Shown piece after piece: positions 1 through 6,350 of a DNA stretch of 6,352 bases; the stretch's first letter is position 1, and the number at the start of each line of letters is the position of its first letter. The position numbers were made by a program, and so were the translations under genes. Source of the DNA: DASYSL01 sp036003365. Lineage in GTDB: Bacteria; Eisenbacteria; RBG-16-71-46; DASYSL01. The notes beneath the pieces were generated by a model. That model worked only from the letters and a program-made list of their open reading frames with translations, was not told where the DNA came from and did not search any database. The stretch lies in the NCBI GenBank assembly GCA_036003365.1, contig DASYSL010000187.1, positions 1-6,352 on the forward strand, given 5' to 3'.

Positions 1-1
1 C

Positions 2-79
2 CTAGGCGAAGAGATCGTTTACGACCTGACCGAGCCCGAGACGAATCACTTCGTCGCCGCGGGCATCGTCGTCCACAAC
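2..79 (+). mobile_element. C-terminal end of an intein inside the ribonucleotide reductase gene (5' partial)
   Basis: Translating the frame upstream of the reductase gives 26 residues that match intein C-terminal splicing blocks F and G: VYDLTEPETNHF, then VAAGIVVHN, ending in the penultimate His (74-76) and terminal Asn (77-79). The next codon is Cys (80-82), the required +1 nucleophile, followed by the reductase motif CSEYVFLDDTACNL. Known intein chemistry predicts Asn cyclisation after transesterification onto the +1 Cys, releasing the intein and joining the exteins. The N-terminal block, any LAGLIDADG homing endonuclease and the N-extein lie left of the window, so I cannot say whether it is a mini-intein, a full homing intein or one half of a split intein. 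Confidence 0.93.
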
Positions 80-2308
80 TGCTCGGAATACGTCTTCTTG
101 GACGACACCGCGTGTAACCTGGCCTCGATCAACCTGGTCAAGTTCCTGCGCGAGGACGGCGCCTTCGACGATGACGGCTATCGACACGCCATCCGGCTGT
201 GGACCATCGCTCTCGAGATCAGCGTGCTCATGGCGTCGTTCCCGAGCGCCGAGATCGCCGAGCGCAGCTACCGCTACCGCACGCTCGGGCTGGGGTACGC
301 CAACCTCGGCACCGTGCTCATGCGCATGGGCGTTCCGTACGACTCCAAGCGCGGCGTGGCTCTGTGCGGGGCTCTGACCGCGATCCTCACCGGCGAGGCG
401 TACGCGACCTCGGCCGAGATGGCCGCCGAGCTGGGCGCTTTCCCCGACTACGACGTCAACCGCGACTCCATGTTGCGCGTGATCCGCAACCACCGGCGCG
501 CGGCCTATGGCGCGCGGCCCGAGGAATACGAAGGCCTCACCATCAAGCCGCTGGCCATCGACTCCGAGCACTGCGACCCGCACCTCTTGAGCGTGGCCCG
601 CGAGTGCTGGGATCGGGCGCTCGAGTGGGGCGGCAAGCACGGCTATCGCAACGCGCAGACCACGGTCATCGCGCCCACCGGGACGATCGGCCTCGTCATG
701 GATTGCGACACCACCGGCATCGAGCCCGACTTCGCGCTCGTGAAGTTCAAGAAGCTCGCGGGGGGCGGATACTTCCGGATCGCCAACCAGAGCTTGCCGA
801 TCGCGCTGCGCAATCTCGGCTACGCGCCGCGCCAGGTGGAGGAGATCGTCGCCTACTGCGTGGGCCGCGGCACGCTCGAGGGCGCGCCGTACATCAATCC
901 GGAGAGCCTGCGCGCCAAGGGCTTCGACGCCGCGGCACTCGCCCACATCGAGGAGGCCCTGCGCGGCGCCTTCGAGCTGCGCTTCGCGTTCAACAAGTGG
1001 ACGCTGGGCCAGGAGTTCTGCGAGCGCGCGCTCGGCTTCACCGCCGAGCAGATCGACGACTGGACGTTCGACTTGCTGCGGGCACTCGGCTTCTCGTCCG
1101 ACCAGATCGCGGCCGCCAACGACTACGTGTGCGGTGCCATGACCATCGAGGGCGCGCCGTATCTCAAGCCCGAGCATCTGGCGGTGTTCGATTGCGCCAA
1201 CCGCTGCGGCAAGCGCGGGCGGCGTTTCGTGCCCTACGAGGCGCACGTCGAGATGCTGGCGTCGGCGCAGCCGTTCCTCTCGGGCGCGGCCTCGAAGACC
1301 ATCAACATGCCGTCGGACGCCACGGTCGAGGACGTGCAGCGCGTCTACGATCTGTCGTGGCGGAAGATGGTGAAGGCCGTGGCGCTCTATCGCGACGGCT
1401 CCAAGCTCTCCCAGCCGCTCTCGGCGGTGCTCGACGAGCCCGAGGCCGCGGTCCTGGAGCAGGCGATCAGCGATCGCGACGTGCGCAAGGTGGCCGAGCG
1501 GCTGGCCCACAAGGTGGTCTACCGCTACTTGGCGCGGCGCCGGCCTCTGCCGCATCGCCGCTGGGGCTACACGCAGAAAGCGCGCGTGGGCGGCCAGAAG
1601 ATCTACTTGCGGACCGGCGAGTACGAAGACGGGACCCTGGGCGAGATCTTCATCGACGTGCACCGCGAAGGTGCGGCGTTCCGGAGCTTGATGAACTGCT
1701 TCGCCATCGCGGTGTCGCTCGGTCTGCAGCATGGCGTGCCGCTCGACGAGTTCGTCGATGCCTTCCTGTTCACCCGCTTCGAGCCCAACGGCTTCGTGAT
1801 CGGCAACCAGAAGATTCACCGCGTCACCTCGGTGATCGACTACATCTTCCGCGAGCTGGCGATCGAGTACCTGGGCCGTAACGACCTGGCGCAGGTCTCC
1901 GAAGAAGATTTGCTCGGCGAGCCCGGGCCGCAGCCCGAGCCGGACTACGATGACGAGGTGACGGTCGAGGAAGAGCGCGTGCAGATCCGGGCCACGTCGT
2001 CGCAGGTGAACGCGGCGCGCAAGGCCAACGGGCACTCCGAGCCGGTGAAGGCGGAAGTGAAGACGGATACCAAGGCCGAGATGAAGGCCATCCCGGTGAC
2101 GGCGCGCTCGGGCTGGGCGGCCGGCGCTTCATCGAGTGCGGCAGCCGCGGCTTCGGGTCCGGCGGTGCCGGTTTCCGTGGCGGTGAAGGTGGCGCGGCAG
2201 AAGGGCTACGAAGGCGATCCTTGCCCCGACTGCGGCCAGTTCACGCTCGTGCGCAACGGCACCTGCCTCAAGTGCGACGCTTGCGGCACGACGACGGGAT
2301 GCTCCTGA
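2..2308 (+). CDS. nrdJ: Adenosylcobalamin-dependent (class II) ribonucleotide reductase, intein-interrupted, 5' partial
   Basis: Makes deoxyribonucleotides by reducing ribonucleotides in the cytoplasm, with a cobalamin-generated thiyl radical and no need for oxygen. The frame is open to the window edge. Codons 2-79 are intein; the reductase part is 742 residues from Cys at 80-82. Numbering from that Cys: C1-S-E3 is the NPCSE-type active-site motif (radical Cys and Glu), followed by LDDTACNLASINL. Then come GLGYANLG (about 70-77), APTGTIG (about 198-204), MDCDTTGIEPDF and SKTINMP. A TSCPD domain covers roughly nucleotides 1540-1880 (GYTQKARVGGQKIYLRTGEY onward). An Ala/Glu/Lys-rich linker (about 1920-2200) leads to a C-terminal cysteine cluster, CPDC at 2222-2233 plus CLKCDAC, which in the family supplies reducing thiols or binds metal. 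The TTG at 98 is an internal Leu codon, not a start. Family assignment is firm; the symbol follows common usage for class II enzymes. Confidence 0.96.
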   Translation, partial: LGEEIVYDLTEPETNHFVAAGIVVHNCSEYVFLDDTACNLASINLVKFLREDGAFDDDGYRHAIRLWTIALEISVLMASFPSAEIAERSYRYRTLGLGYANLGTVLMRMGVPYDSKRGVALCGALTAILTGEAYATSAEMAAELGAFPDYDVNRDSMLRVIRNHRRAAYGARPEEYEGLTIKPLAIDSEHCDPHLLSVARECWDRALEWGGKHGYRNAQTTVIAPTGTIGLVMDCDTTGIEPDFALVKFKKLAGGGYFRIANQSLPIALRNLGYAPRQVEEIVAYCVGRGTLEGAPYINPESLRAKGFDAAALAHIEEALRGAFELRFAFNKWTLGQEFCERALGFTAEQIDDWTFDLLRALGFSSDQIAAANDYVCGAMTIEGAPYLKPEHLAVFDCANRCGKRGRRFVPYEAHVEMLASAQPFLSGAASKTINMPSDATVEDVQRVYDLSWRKMVKAVALYRDGSKLSQPLSAVLDEPEAAVLEQAISDRDVRKVAERLAHKVVYRYLARRRPLPHRRWGYTQKARVGGQKIYLRTGEYEDGTLGEIFIDVHREGAAFRSLMNCFAIAVSLGLQHGVPLDEFVDAFLFTRFEPNGFVIGNQKIHRVTSVIDYIFRELAIEYLGRNDLAQVSEEDLLGEPGPQPEPDYDDEVTVEEERVQIRATSSQVNAARKANGHSEPVKAEVKTDTKAEMKAIPVTARSGWAAGASSSAAAAASGPAVPVSVAVKVARQKGYEGDPCPDCGQFTLVRNGTCLKCDACGTTTGCS

Positions 2309-2309
2309 T

Positions 2310-2343
2310 CGGCTGAGGACGCATTTCGTTGTGCTCAGTGCCG
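2310..2343 (+). other. Weak hairpin just after the reductase stop codon
   Basis: CGGCTGAG (2310-2317) pairs with CTCAGTGCCG (2334-2343) through eight base pairs with a two-base bulge (GT) around a 16-nt loop. It begins two bases after the stop codon. The sequence after it is A-rich (AAAACAAG) rather than U-rich on the plus strand, so it is not a classical intrinsic terminator. It may be an mRNA 3'-end structure or chance. Confidence 0.3.
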
Positions 2344-2419
2344 AAAACAAGAGCCTGACCCCCAAGTCGCAACCGGCATGTGCTTTCGGACATCCGCCGC
2401 TCGCCGTCCGACCGCGTAG

Positions 2420-2459
2420 GTGGACGACTCACTCGCCCTGGGGCGAGTGAGTGGTCCAC
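2420..2459. repeat. Long inverted repeat (18-bp arms, 4-nt loop)
   Basis: The left arm (2420-2437, GTGGACGACTCACTCGCC) and right arm (2442-2459, GGCGAGTGAGTGGTCCAC) are complementary at 17 of 18 positions around the loop CTGG. It sits in the gap between two convergent genes, with no T tract following on either strand. It could be a dispersed REP-like palindrome, a transcript-end stabiliser, or the remnant of a mobile-element end. No protein-coding role is supported. Confidence 0.85.
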
Positions 2460-2510
2460 TTTGCGAGTTGGACCATTCGCATGCGGAGCACCTGCTTTTA
2501 GAAAACACGA

Positions 2511-2550
2511 ACGGCCACGCCGGGCGACCAGCGTGGCCGTTTTGTCTTTT
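2511..2550 (+). terminator. Terminator-like hairpin, probably bidirectional
   Basis: A perfect 10-bp GC-rich stem, ACGGCCACGC (2511-2520) with GCGTGGCCGT (2531-2540), encloses a 10-nt loop and is followed on the plus strand by TTTGTCTTTT. On the opposite strand the stem is followed by TCGTGTTTTC. It therefore has the layout of a Rho-independent terminator in both directions. Its position, about 200 nt past the reductase stop and about 70 nt past the stop of the convergent minus-strand gene, fits termination of both transcripts. Confidence 0.75.
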
Positions 2551-2573
2551 GGCGTGGCCCTTCAAGTACCCCA

Positions 2574-2591
2574 ACGCGCCTCGAGGCGCGT
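2574..2591. repeat. 18-bp perfect palindrome
   Basis: ACGCGCCTCGAGGCGCGT is fully self-complementary with no spacer. It lies 25 bp downstream of the stop codon of the minus-strand helix-turn-helix gene. It may add to transcript-end structure for that gene or be a protein-binding site; no U tract follows on the minus strand, so it is not called a terminator by itself. Confidence 0.5.
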
Positions 2592-2616
2592 GGGTGAATC
2601 ATTTCACGAGCGAGGG

Positions 2617-3045
2617 TTATTTCGTCGTGCGCGCGCGGCGGCGACGACGGCCGCTGCCAGGAGGGCGCCCTGGACCGCGACCCGATCCGCGAGGCCGGCC
2701 GGGACCGCGTCCCGTACCCCTGGGTCTTCCTGGACCGCGGCGGCCGAGAATGCTCGCGAGATACGCGTTCACTTCCTCGCGGATCACGCCCGGGAGAACG
2801 GCGCGCACGCGGTCCTGCACTTGCGCGCGCAGATCCGAGTTGCCCGCGGCTGCGCCGCCAGGCGGGCGCCCGGGTCCGCGGCGGCCGCGCACCGGCCCGC
2901 GCCAGCGATAGAAGGTGAGCGGCGAGACGCCGAACTTCCGTTGCACCTGGAGCGCAGTCAAGCCTTCCTTCCGGGCGGCGGCGAGGATGCGGGCTTTGTC
3001 GGCCGCGGCATAGCGCACGCCACGGCGTCCTCTTTTCCTAGGCAC
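2617..3045 (-). CDS. Small helix-turn-helix protein with AT-hook-like GPGRP repeats, function unknown
   Basis: A 142-residue, very basic protein, probably DNA-binding. Residues about 14-49 (ADKARILAAARKEGLTALQV, then RKFGVSPLTFYRWR) look like the homeodomain-like HTH at the N-terminus of IS3/IS66-type transposase OrfA proteins. There is no catalytic transposase domain here, and no element ends are recognised around it. A GPGRP unit follows at 57-61. A more acidic/hydrophobic, probably helical stretch spans about 70-100. Three tandem 10-residue units RGPGRP(R/P)G(T/S)G fill 103-132, and the tail is RRRRRARTTK. GRP flanked by basic residues resembles AT-hooks, which bind the minor groove of AT-rich DNA. 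The GTG start at 3045 is chosen because GGGAGGT lies 5 nt upstream; an in-frame ATG at 3156 would give 179 residues but overlaps the promoter. It is convergent with the reductase gene. It could be a nucleoid-associated protein, a regulator or a domesticated transposase part. Confidence 0.8.
   Translation of the reverse strand: MPRKRGRRGVRYAAADKARILAAARKEGLTALQVQRKFGVSPLTFYRWRGPVRGRRGPGRPPGGAAAGNSDLRAQVQDRVRAVLPGVIREEVNAYLASILGRRGPGRPRGTGRGPGRPRGSGRGPGRPPGSGRRRRRARTTK
2650..2739 (-). repeat. Three tandem 30-bp coding repeats (10-residue GPGRP units)
   Basis: On the minus strand this segment encodes three consecutive decapeptides: RGPGRPRGTG, RGPGRPRGSG and RGPGRPPGSG. The protein repeat is nearly exact, while the codons differ between units. 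A related single unit, RRGPGRPPGG, lies nearer the HTH. Unit number is the kind of feature that can vary between relatives. Confidence 0.8.
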
Positions 3046-3050
3046 GATGA

Positions 3051-3057
3051 ACCTCCC
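3051..3057 (-). promoter_or_regulatory. Ribosome binding site fixing the GTG start of the helix-turn-helix gene
   Basis: On the minus strand the sequence reads GGGAGGT, then TCATC, then GTG (3045-3043). This strong Shine-Dalgarno with a 5-nt spacer supports translation from the GTG rather than from the upstream in-frame ATG at 3156, which has no such site in front of it. Confidence 0.75.
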
Positions 3058-3110
3058 ATGTCTGCGGGCAACCGGGTGAAGGCGGCGTGTCGGCGGATCG
3101 ATGATCACGC

Positions 3111-3131
3111 GGTGCCTGCAGCATAGGCACC
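3111..3131. promoter_or_regulatory. Inverted repeat overlapping the predicted -10: candidate operator
   Basis: GGTGCCT (3111-3117) and AGGCACC (3125-3131) are perfect 7-bp inverted arms around a 7-bp centre. The repeat covers the predicted -10 box (3120-3125) and the probable start of transcription of the helix-turn-helix gene. That is a typical position for a repressor site, and autoregulation by the encoded protein is a reasonable guess. No binding motif is known to me for this family. Confidence 0.4.
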
Positions 3132-3149
3132 GATACGGCGAAATGTAAA
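3120..3149 (-). promoter_or_regulatory. Candidate sigma70-type promoter of the helix-turn-helix gene
   Basis: Reading the minus strand, TTTACA (3149-3144) as -35 and TATGCT (3125-3120) as -10 are separated by 18 bp, inside a locally AT-richer patch between aceE and this gene. Transcription would start near 3113 and leave a leader of about 68 nt before the GTG. The boxes deviate from consensus at one and two positions respectively. Confidence 0.4.
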
Positions 3150-3161
3150 TATGCAAAACAT

Positions 3162-3195
3162 AGCCGATCGCAGCGATGTAACACCGCGATCGGCT
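3162..3195 (-). terminator. Hairpin downstream of aceE, candidate terminator
   Basis: Perfect 10-bp arms AGCCGATCGC (3162-3171) and GCGATCGGCT (3186-3195) enclose a 14-nt loop, starting 22 nt after the aceE stop codon. On the minus strand the stem is followed by ATGTTTTGCATATTTAC, a T-rich but interrupted tract. Position and stem support an intrinsic terminator for aceE; the imperfect U tract lowers confidence. Confidence 0.6.
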
Positions 3196-3217
3196 GGTTG
3201 AACAATTATTTCGGCGA

Positions 3218-5893
3218 TCAGGCGGTGAATTGCGCCGCGATCTCCGGGCTGAAGCCGAAGTGGCTCATTGCCTCCTGTGCCTTCTCGAGCGGAATCTTCT
3301 TCTGGCGCGCAAGCGTGGACAGGGCGGCGACCACCACCGACTCGGCGTCGATCTCGAAGAAGCGGCGCAGCGCCTCGCGCGTATCCGAGCGGCCGAAGCC
3401 GTCGGTGCCGAGCGGGACGAATGGCTGCGTCATCCAGCGCGCGATCATGTCGGGCACCGCCTTGGTGAAGTCGCTGACTGCGACGATGGGCCCTTCGGCG
3501 CCCTCGAGCGCTCGCGCCACGTAAGGCACGCGCGGCGTCTCCCCTGGATGCAAACGGTTCCAGCGCTCGGCCTCGAGCGCGTCGTTGCGCAGTTGCTGGT
3601 AGCTGGTCGCGCTCCAGACATCGGCCACCACGCCGTAGTCGGCGCTCAAGATCTCTTGCGCGTGCAGCGCCTGCAGCAGCATGGGACCGCTGCCGAAGAT
3701 CTGAACGCGCGGGCCCTTGCCCGTGCCGGCGCGATAACGGTAGAGCCCGCGCAGGACGCCTTCCTCGACGCCCTCCGGCTGCGCCGCCATCTGATAATTC
3801 TCGTTGTACAGCGTGATGTAATAGAAGATGTCTTCGTCGTTCTCAAACATGCGGCGCAGGCCGTCCTTGACGATGATCGCCAGCTCGTAGGCGTAGGCCG
3901 GGTCGTAAGACACCACGCTCGGATAGACCGACGAGATCACGTGGCTGTGCCCGTCTTCGTGCTGCAGGCCTTCGCCGTTCAAGGTCGTGCGTCCGGCCGT
4001 GGCGCCGAGGAGGAAGCCGCGCCCGCGCGCGTCCCCGAGCGCCCACAGAAGATCTCCGGTGCGCTGGAAGCCGAACATCGAATAGAAGCAATAGAAGGGG
4101 ATCATCGGCTGACCATGCGTCGCGTACGACGTGGCCGCCGCGGTGAACGACGCCACCGATCCCGCCTCCGTGATGCCTTCCTCGAGCAGCTGGCCGTCCT
4201 TCTTCTCGGTGTAGGAGAGCAGTAGCTTGCTATCCACCGGATCGTAGAGCTGACCGAGCGGCGAGTAGATGCCGACCTCGCGGAAGATGGGATCCATGCC
4301 GAAGGTGCGCGCCTCGTCGGGAATGATGGGCACCACGCGCTTGCCGATCTCCGGATCCGACATCAGGAGCCGCAAGAGCCGCGTGAAGGCCATCGTCGTC
4401 GACACCTGGCGGTGCGGCGGGGTGCCCTCGGAGAACTCGGCGAACACCTTGTCCTCGGGCATCTCGATGCGCTTGGGACGCACGGTGCGCCGCGGCAGCG
4501 GGCCGCCAAGCGCCGCCCGCCGCTCCAGGATGTACTCCACCTCGGGGCTCTTCATGCCGGGGTGGTAGTAGGGCGGATCTTCCGCGAGCTGCTGGTCGGA
4601 GATGGGCAGCATGAGGCGGTCGCGGAAGGCGCGCAGCTCCTGCTCGCTCATCTTCTTGGCCTGGTGCGTGATGTTGCGCCCTTCGATGGCGCCGAGCTGC
4701 CAGCCCTTCACCGTCTTGGCGAGGATCACGGTGGGCATGCCCTGCGTCTTGACCGCGTTGTCGTACGCCGCGAACACCTTGCGGTAGTCGTGGCCGCCGC
4801 GGCGCAGGCGCTGCAGCTGCTCGTCCGAGTAATCGGCCACCATGGTCTGCAGGCGCTCGTCGCCGCCGAAAAGATGCTCGCGGATGTAGGCGCCCGACTC
4901 GATCGAGTAGCGCTGATACTGCCCGTCGACCGTGTCGTTCAAACGCTCGATCAGAACGCCGTCGACGTCGCGCGCGAGAATCGGATCCCAGTCGCGCGAC
5001 CAGATCACCTTGAGCACGTTCCAGCCGGCGCCGCGGAACACGGCCTCCAGCTCCTGGATGATCTTGCCGTTGCCGCGCACCGGGCCGTCGAGCCGCTGCA
5101 GGTTGCAGTTGACGACGAAGATGAGGTTGTCGAGATGCTCGCGCGAGGCGAGCGTCAGAGCACCGAGCGCTTCCGGCTCGTCGCACTCGCCATCGCCGAG
5201 GAAGCACCACACGTGCGAATTCTCGGTGTTGGCGATGCCGCGCGCCTGCAGGTAGCGATTGAAGCGCGCCTGATAGATGGCGTTGATCGGGCCGAGCCCC
5301 ATCGACACGGTGGGGAACTGCCAGAACTCGGGCATGAGCCGCGGGTGCGGATAGGACGAGAGGCCCTGTCCGGGAACCACCTCGCGACGGAAATGATCGA
5401 GCTGCGATTCGGAGATCCGACCCTCCAGGAAGGCGCGCGCGTACATGCCGGGCGCGGCGTGTCCTTGGAAGAACACCTGGTCCCCGGAGCCCTCGCCGTC
5501 CTGGCCACGGAAGAAGTGGTTCAAGCCCACTTCGTAGAGCGTGGCGCTCGAGGCGTAGGTCGACATGTGGCCGCCGATGCCCGGGTACTTGTGGTTGGCG
5601 CGCGTCACCATGGCCACCGCGTTCCAGCGAATGATGCGGCGGATGCGCAGCTCGATCTCCTCGTCGCCGGGGTAGGCCGGCTCCTGCTCGGGGGAGATCG
5701 TGTTGATGTAGCGCGTCTGGATGAGCCCCGGAATCCCGATCTGGAGCTGGCGCGCGCGCTTCAGGAGCTTGCGCAGTAGGAAGTCGGCGCGCTGGTGTCC
5801 TTCACGGGAAACGATTTCATCGAGCGACAAGATCCACTCGACGGTTTCCTGGGGATCGGAATCGGGTAGCTGCTGTTTGAAATCATCCAACAT
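3218..5893 (-). CDS. aceE: Pyruvate dehydrogenase E1 component, homodimeric type
   Basis: Decarboxylates pyruvate with thiamine diphosphate and passes the acetyl group to lipoyl-E2 in the pyruvate dehydrogenase complex (cytoplasm, pyruvate to acetyl-CoA). The 891 residues compare with 887 in E. coli AceE and align along the whole length. Visible motifs: YINTISPEQEP (62-72), GGHM with His109 (equivalent of E. coli His106), FFQGHAAPGMYARAFLEGR, and the ThDP/Mg motif from GDG (233-235) to NCN (262-264). Further on are NITH with His410 (E. coli His407), EGITEAG with Glu576 (E. coli Glu571), LQHEDGHSH (643-651) and LGTDGFGRSD (828-837). The ATG at 5893 is preferred because GGAG lies 8 nt upstream and the length fits; ATG 5941 or TTG 5947 would add 16-18 residues with no clear ribosome site. 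A hairpin follows the stop and no aceF or lpd comes next, so it appears to be the last or only gene of its transcript. Confidence 0.98.
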   Translation of the reverse strand: MLDDFKQQLPDSDPQETVEWILSLDEIVSREGHQRADFLLRKLLKRARQLQIGIPGLIQTRYINTISPEQEPAYPGDEEIELRIRRIIRWNAVAMVTRANHKYPGIGGHMSTYASSATLYEVGLNHFFRGQDGEGSGDQVFFQGHAAPGMYARAFLEGRISESQLDHFRREVVPGQGLSSYPHPRLMPEFWQFPTVSMGLGPINAIYQARFNRYLQARGIANTENSHVWCFLGDGECDEPEALGALTLASREHLDNLIFVVNCNLQRLDGPVRGNGKIIQELEAVFRGAGWNVLKVIWSRDWDPILARDVDGVLIERLNDTVDGQYQRYSIESGAYIREHLFGGDERLQTMVADYSDEQLQRLRRGGHDYRKVFAAYDNAVKTQGMPTVILAKTVKGWQLGAIEGRNITHQAKKMSEQELRAFRDRLMLPISDQQLAEDPPYYHPGMKSPEVEYILERRAALGGPLPRRTVRPKRIEMPEDKVFAEFSEGTPPHRQVSTTMAFTRLLRLLMSDPEIGKRVVPIIPDEARTFGMDPIFREVGIYSPLGQLYDPVDSKLLLSYTEKKDGQLLEEGITEAGSVASFTAAATSYATHGQPMIPFYCFYSMFGFQRTGDLLWALGDARGRGFLLGATAGRTTLNGEGLQHEDGHSHVISSVYPSVVSYDPAYAYELAIIVKDGLRRMFENDEDIFYYITLYNENYQMAAQPEGVEEGVLRGLYRYRAGTGKGPRVQIFGSGPMLLQALHAQEILSADYGVVADVWSATSYQQLRNDALEAERWNRLHPGETPRVPYVARALEGAEGPIVAVSDFTKAVPDMIARWMTQPFVPLGTDGFGRSDTREALRRFFEIDAESVVVAALSTLARQKKIPLEKAQEAMSHFGFSPEIAAQFTA

Positions 5894-6053
5894 GAGGTGG
5901 GCTCCGCAAAAGAGATTGCCGCCGTCCATCGGCGCGCTCATGGGCAAAGATATCTTGCCGGCGCCCCCGGGAGAAGACGTGCTTGGTTGGCCTGGGAAAA
6001 CGTGTGGTGAAGTCCGCCTGGCGCCGCCAGATGCGCGGTCGCAGCGGCTCTGC
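5894..6053. other. Gap between moaA and aceE
   Basis: About 160 bp without a supported gene. It contains a perfect 10-bp AT-rich palindrome AAGATATCTT (5947-5956) upstream of aceE, whose TATCTT could serve as a -10 on the minus strand, but no convincing -35 is seen at the right distance. There is no clear intrinsic terminator after moaA, so aceE may be read from moaA or from a promoter not recognisable here. Confidence 0.4.
5902..5905 (-). promoter_or_regulatory. Ribosome binding site supporting the aceE start at 5893
   Basis: The minus strand reads GCGGAGCCCACCTCATG: GGAG with an 8-nt spacer to the ATG. The longer in-frame candidates (ATG at 5941, TTG at 5947) follow CAAGATATCTTTGCCC, which has no comparable site. 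Confidence 0.5.
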
Positions 6054-6350
6054 CTAGCCGCCGATCGTGCTCATGGTGATCGGCGCTTCCGGCCCCGAGT
6101 AGCCGAGCGCGAGGTGATGGCTCTCGGGCTTCTGGCGCAGGGTGGCGCGGATGAGCTGCTCGAGATCGTCCACCGTGGCGCCGGCGCGGAGCGGAGCCCG
6201 GAGGTCGACGCCGGCCTCGCCGAAGAGGCAGAGCCGGAGCTTGCCCGCGGGCGTCATGCGCACGCGATTGCAGCGCGCGCAGAAGGTGTGCGAAAGCGGC
6301 GTGATGAAGCCGATGCGCCCGGCCGCACCCGGGATCCGGTAATCGCTCGA
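6054..6350 (-). CDS. moaA: GTP 3',8-cyclase MoaA, C-terminal part (5' truncated by window edge)
   Basis: Radical-SAM enzyme of the first step of molybdenum cofactor synthesis (GTP to 3',8-cyclo-GTP, the precursor of cyclic pyranopterin monophosphate). Only the last 98 codons are present; the frame continues past the right edge. Visible residues: YRIPGAAGRIGFITP, then FCARCNR with Cys24 and Cys27 and, 13 residues on, Cys41 in LRLCLFG. This is the C-x2-C-x13-C motif that binds the C-terminal substrate-binding 4Fe-4S cluster of MoaA. The protein ends in STIGG, the conserved terminal Gly-Gly needed for activity. The GTG at 6263 is internal, not a start. No other molybdenum cofactor gene is visible. 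Confidence 0.95.
   Translation of the reverse strand, partial: SSDYRIPGAAGRIGFITPLSHTFCARCNRVRMTPAGKLRLCLFGEAGVDLRAPLRAGATVDDLEQLIRATLRQKPESHHLALGYSGPEAPITMSTIGG

Noticed and set aside
199..1881. 560-codon plus-strand frame overlapping the reductase
   Set aside because: Arg/Gly/Ala-rich product in a shifted frame of the true gene; no motifs.
2..2035. Long minus-strand open frame opposite the reductase (677 codons)
   Set aside because: It is antisense to a clear enzyme gene, its product is rich in Arg/Ala/His with no recognisable domain, and such frames arise from strong third-position GC bias.
98..2308. Reductase gene starting at TTG 98
   Set aside because: The TTG is the Leu of a conserved FLDDTACNLAS motif; the frame continues upstream through CSEY and an intein end, with no ribosome site at 98.
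2650..2739. Tandem repeat as a CRISPR array
   Set aside because: The repeats are contiguous coding units without spacers and encode the same decapeptide with varied codons.
2617..3045. Insertion sequence OrfA
   Set aside because: There is no OrfB or DDE domain nearby, no recognised terminal inverted repeats or target duplication around it, and the rest of the protein is unlike OrfA.
2380..3126. Plus-strand frames at 2380-3126 and 2420-2911
   Set aside because: They run through the hairpins and terminator and then antisense to the HTH gene. The proline/arginine repeats in them only mirror the GPGRP codons.
2617..3156. Longer 179-residue version of the HTH protein from ATG 3156
   Set aside because: That start would fall within the promoter region and has no ribosome site; the GTG at 3045 has GGGAGGT at ideal spacing, directly before the basic N-terminus.
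4412..5779. 455-codon plus-strand frame opposite aceE, and the similar 3230-4225 frame
   Set aside because: Antisense shadows of aceE, which has full-length homology and intact catalytic motifs; low-complexity products.
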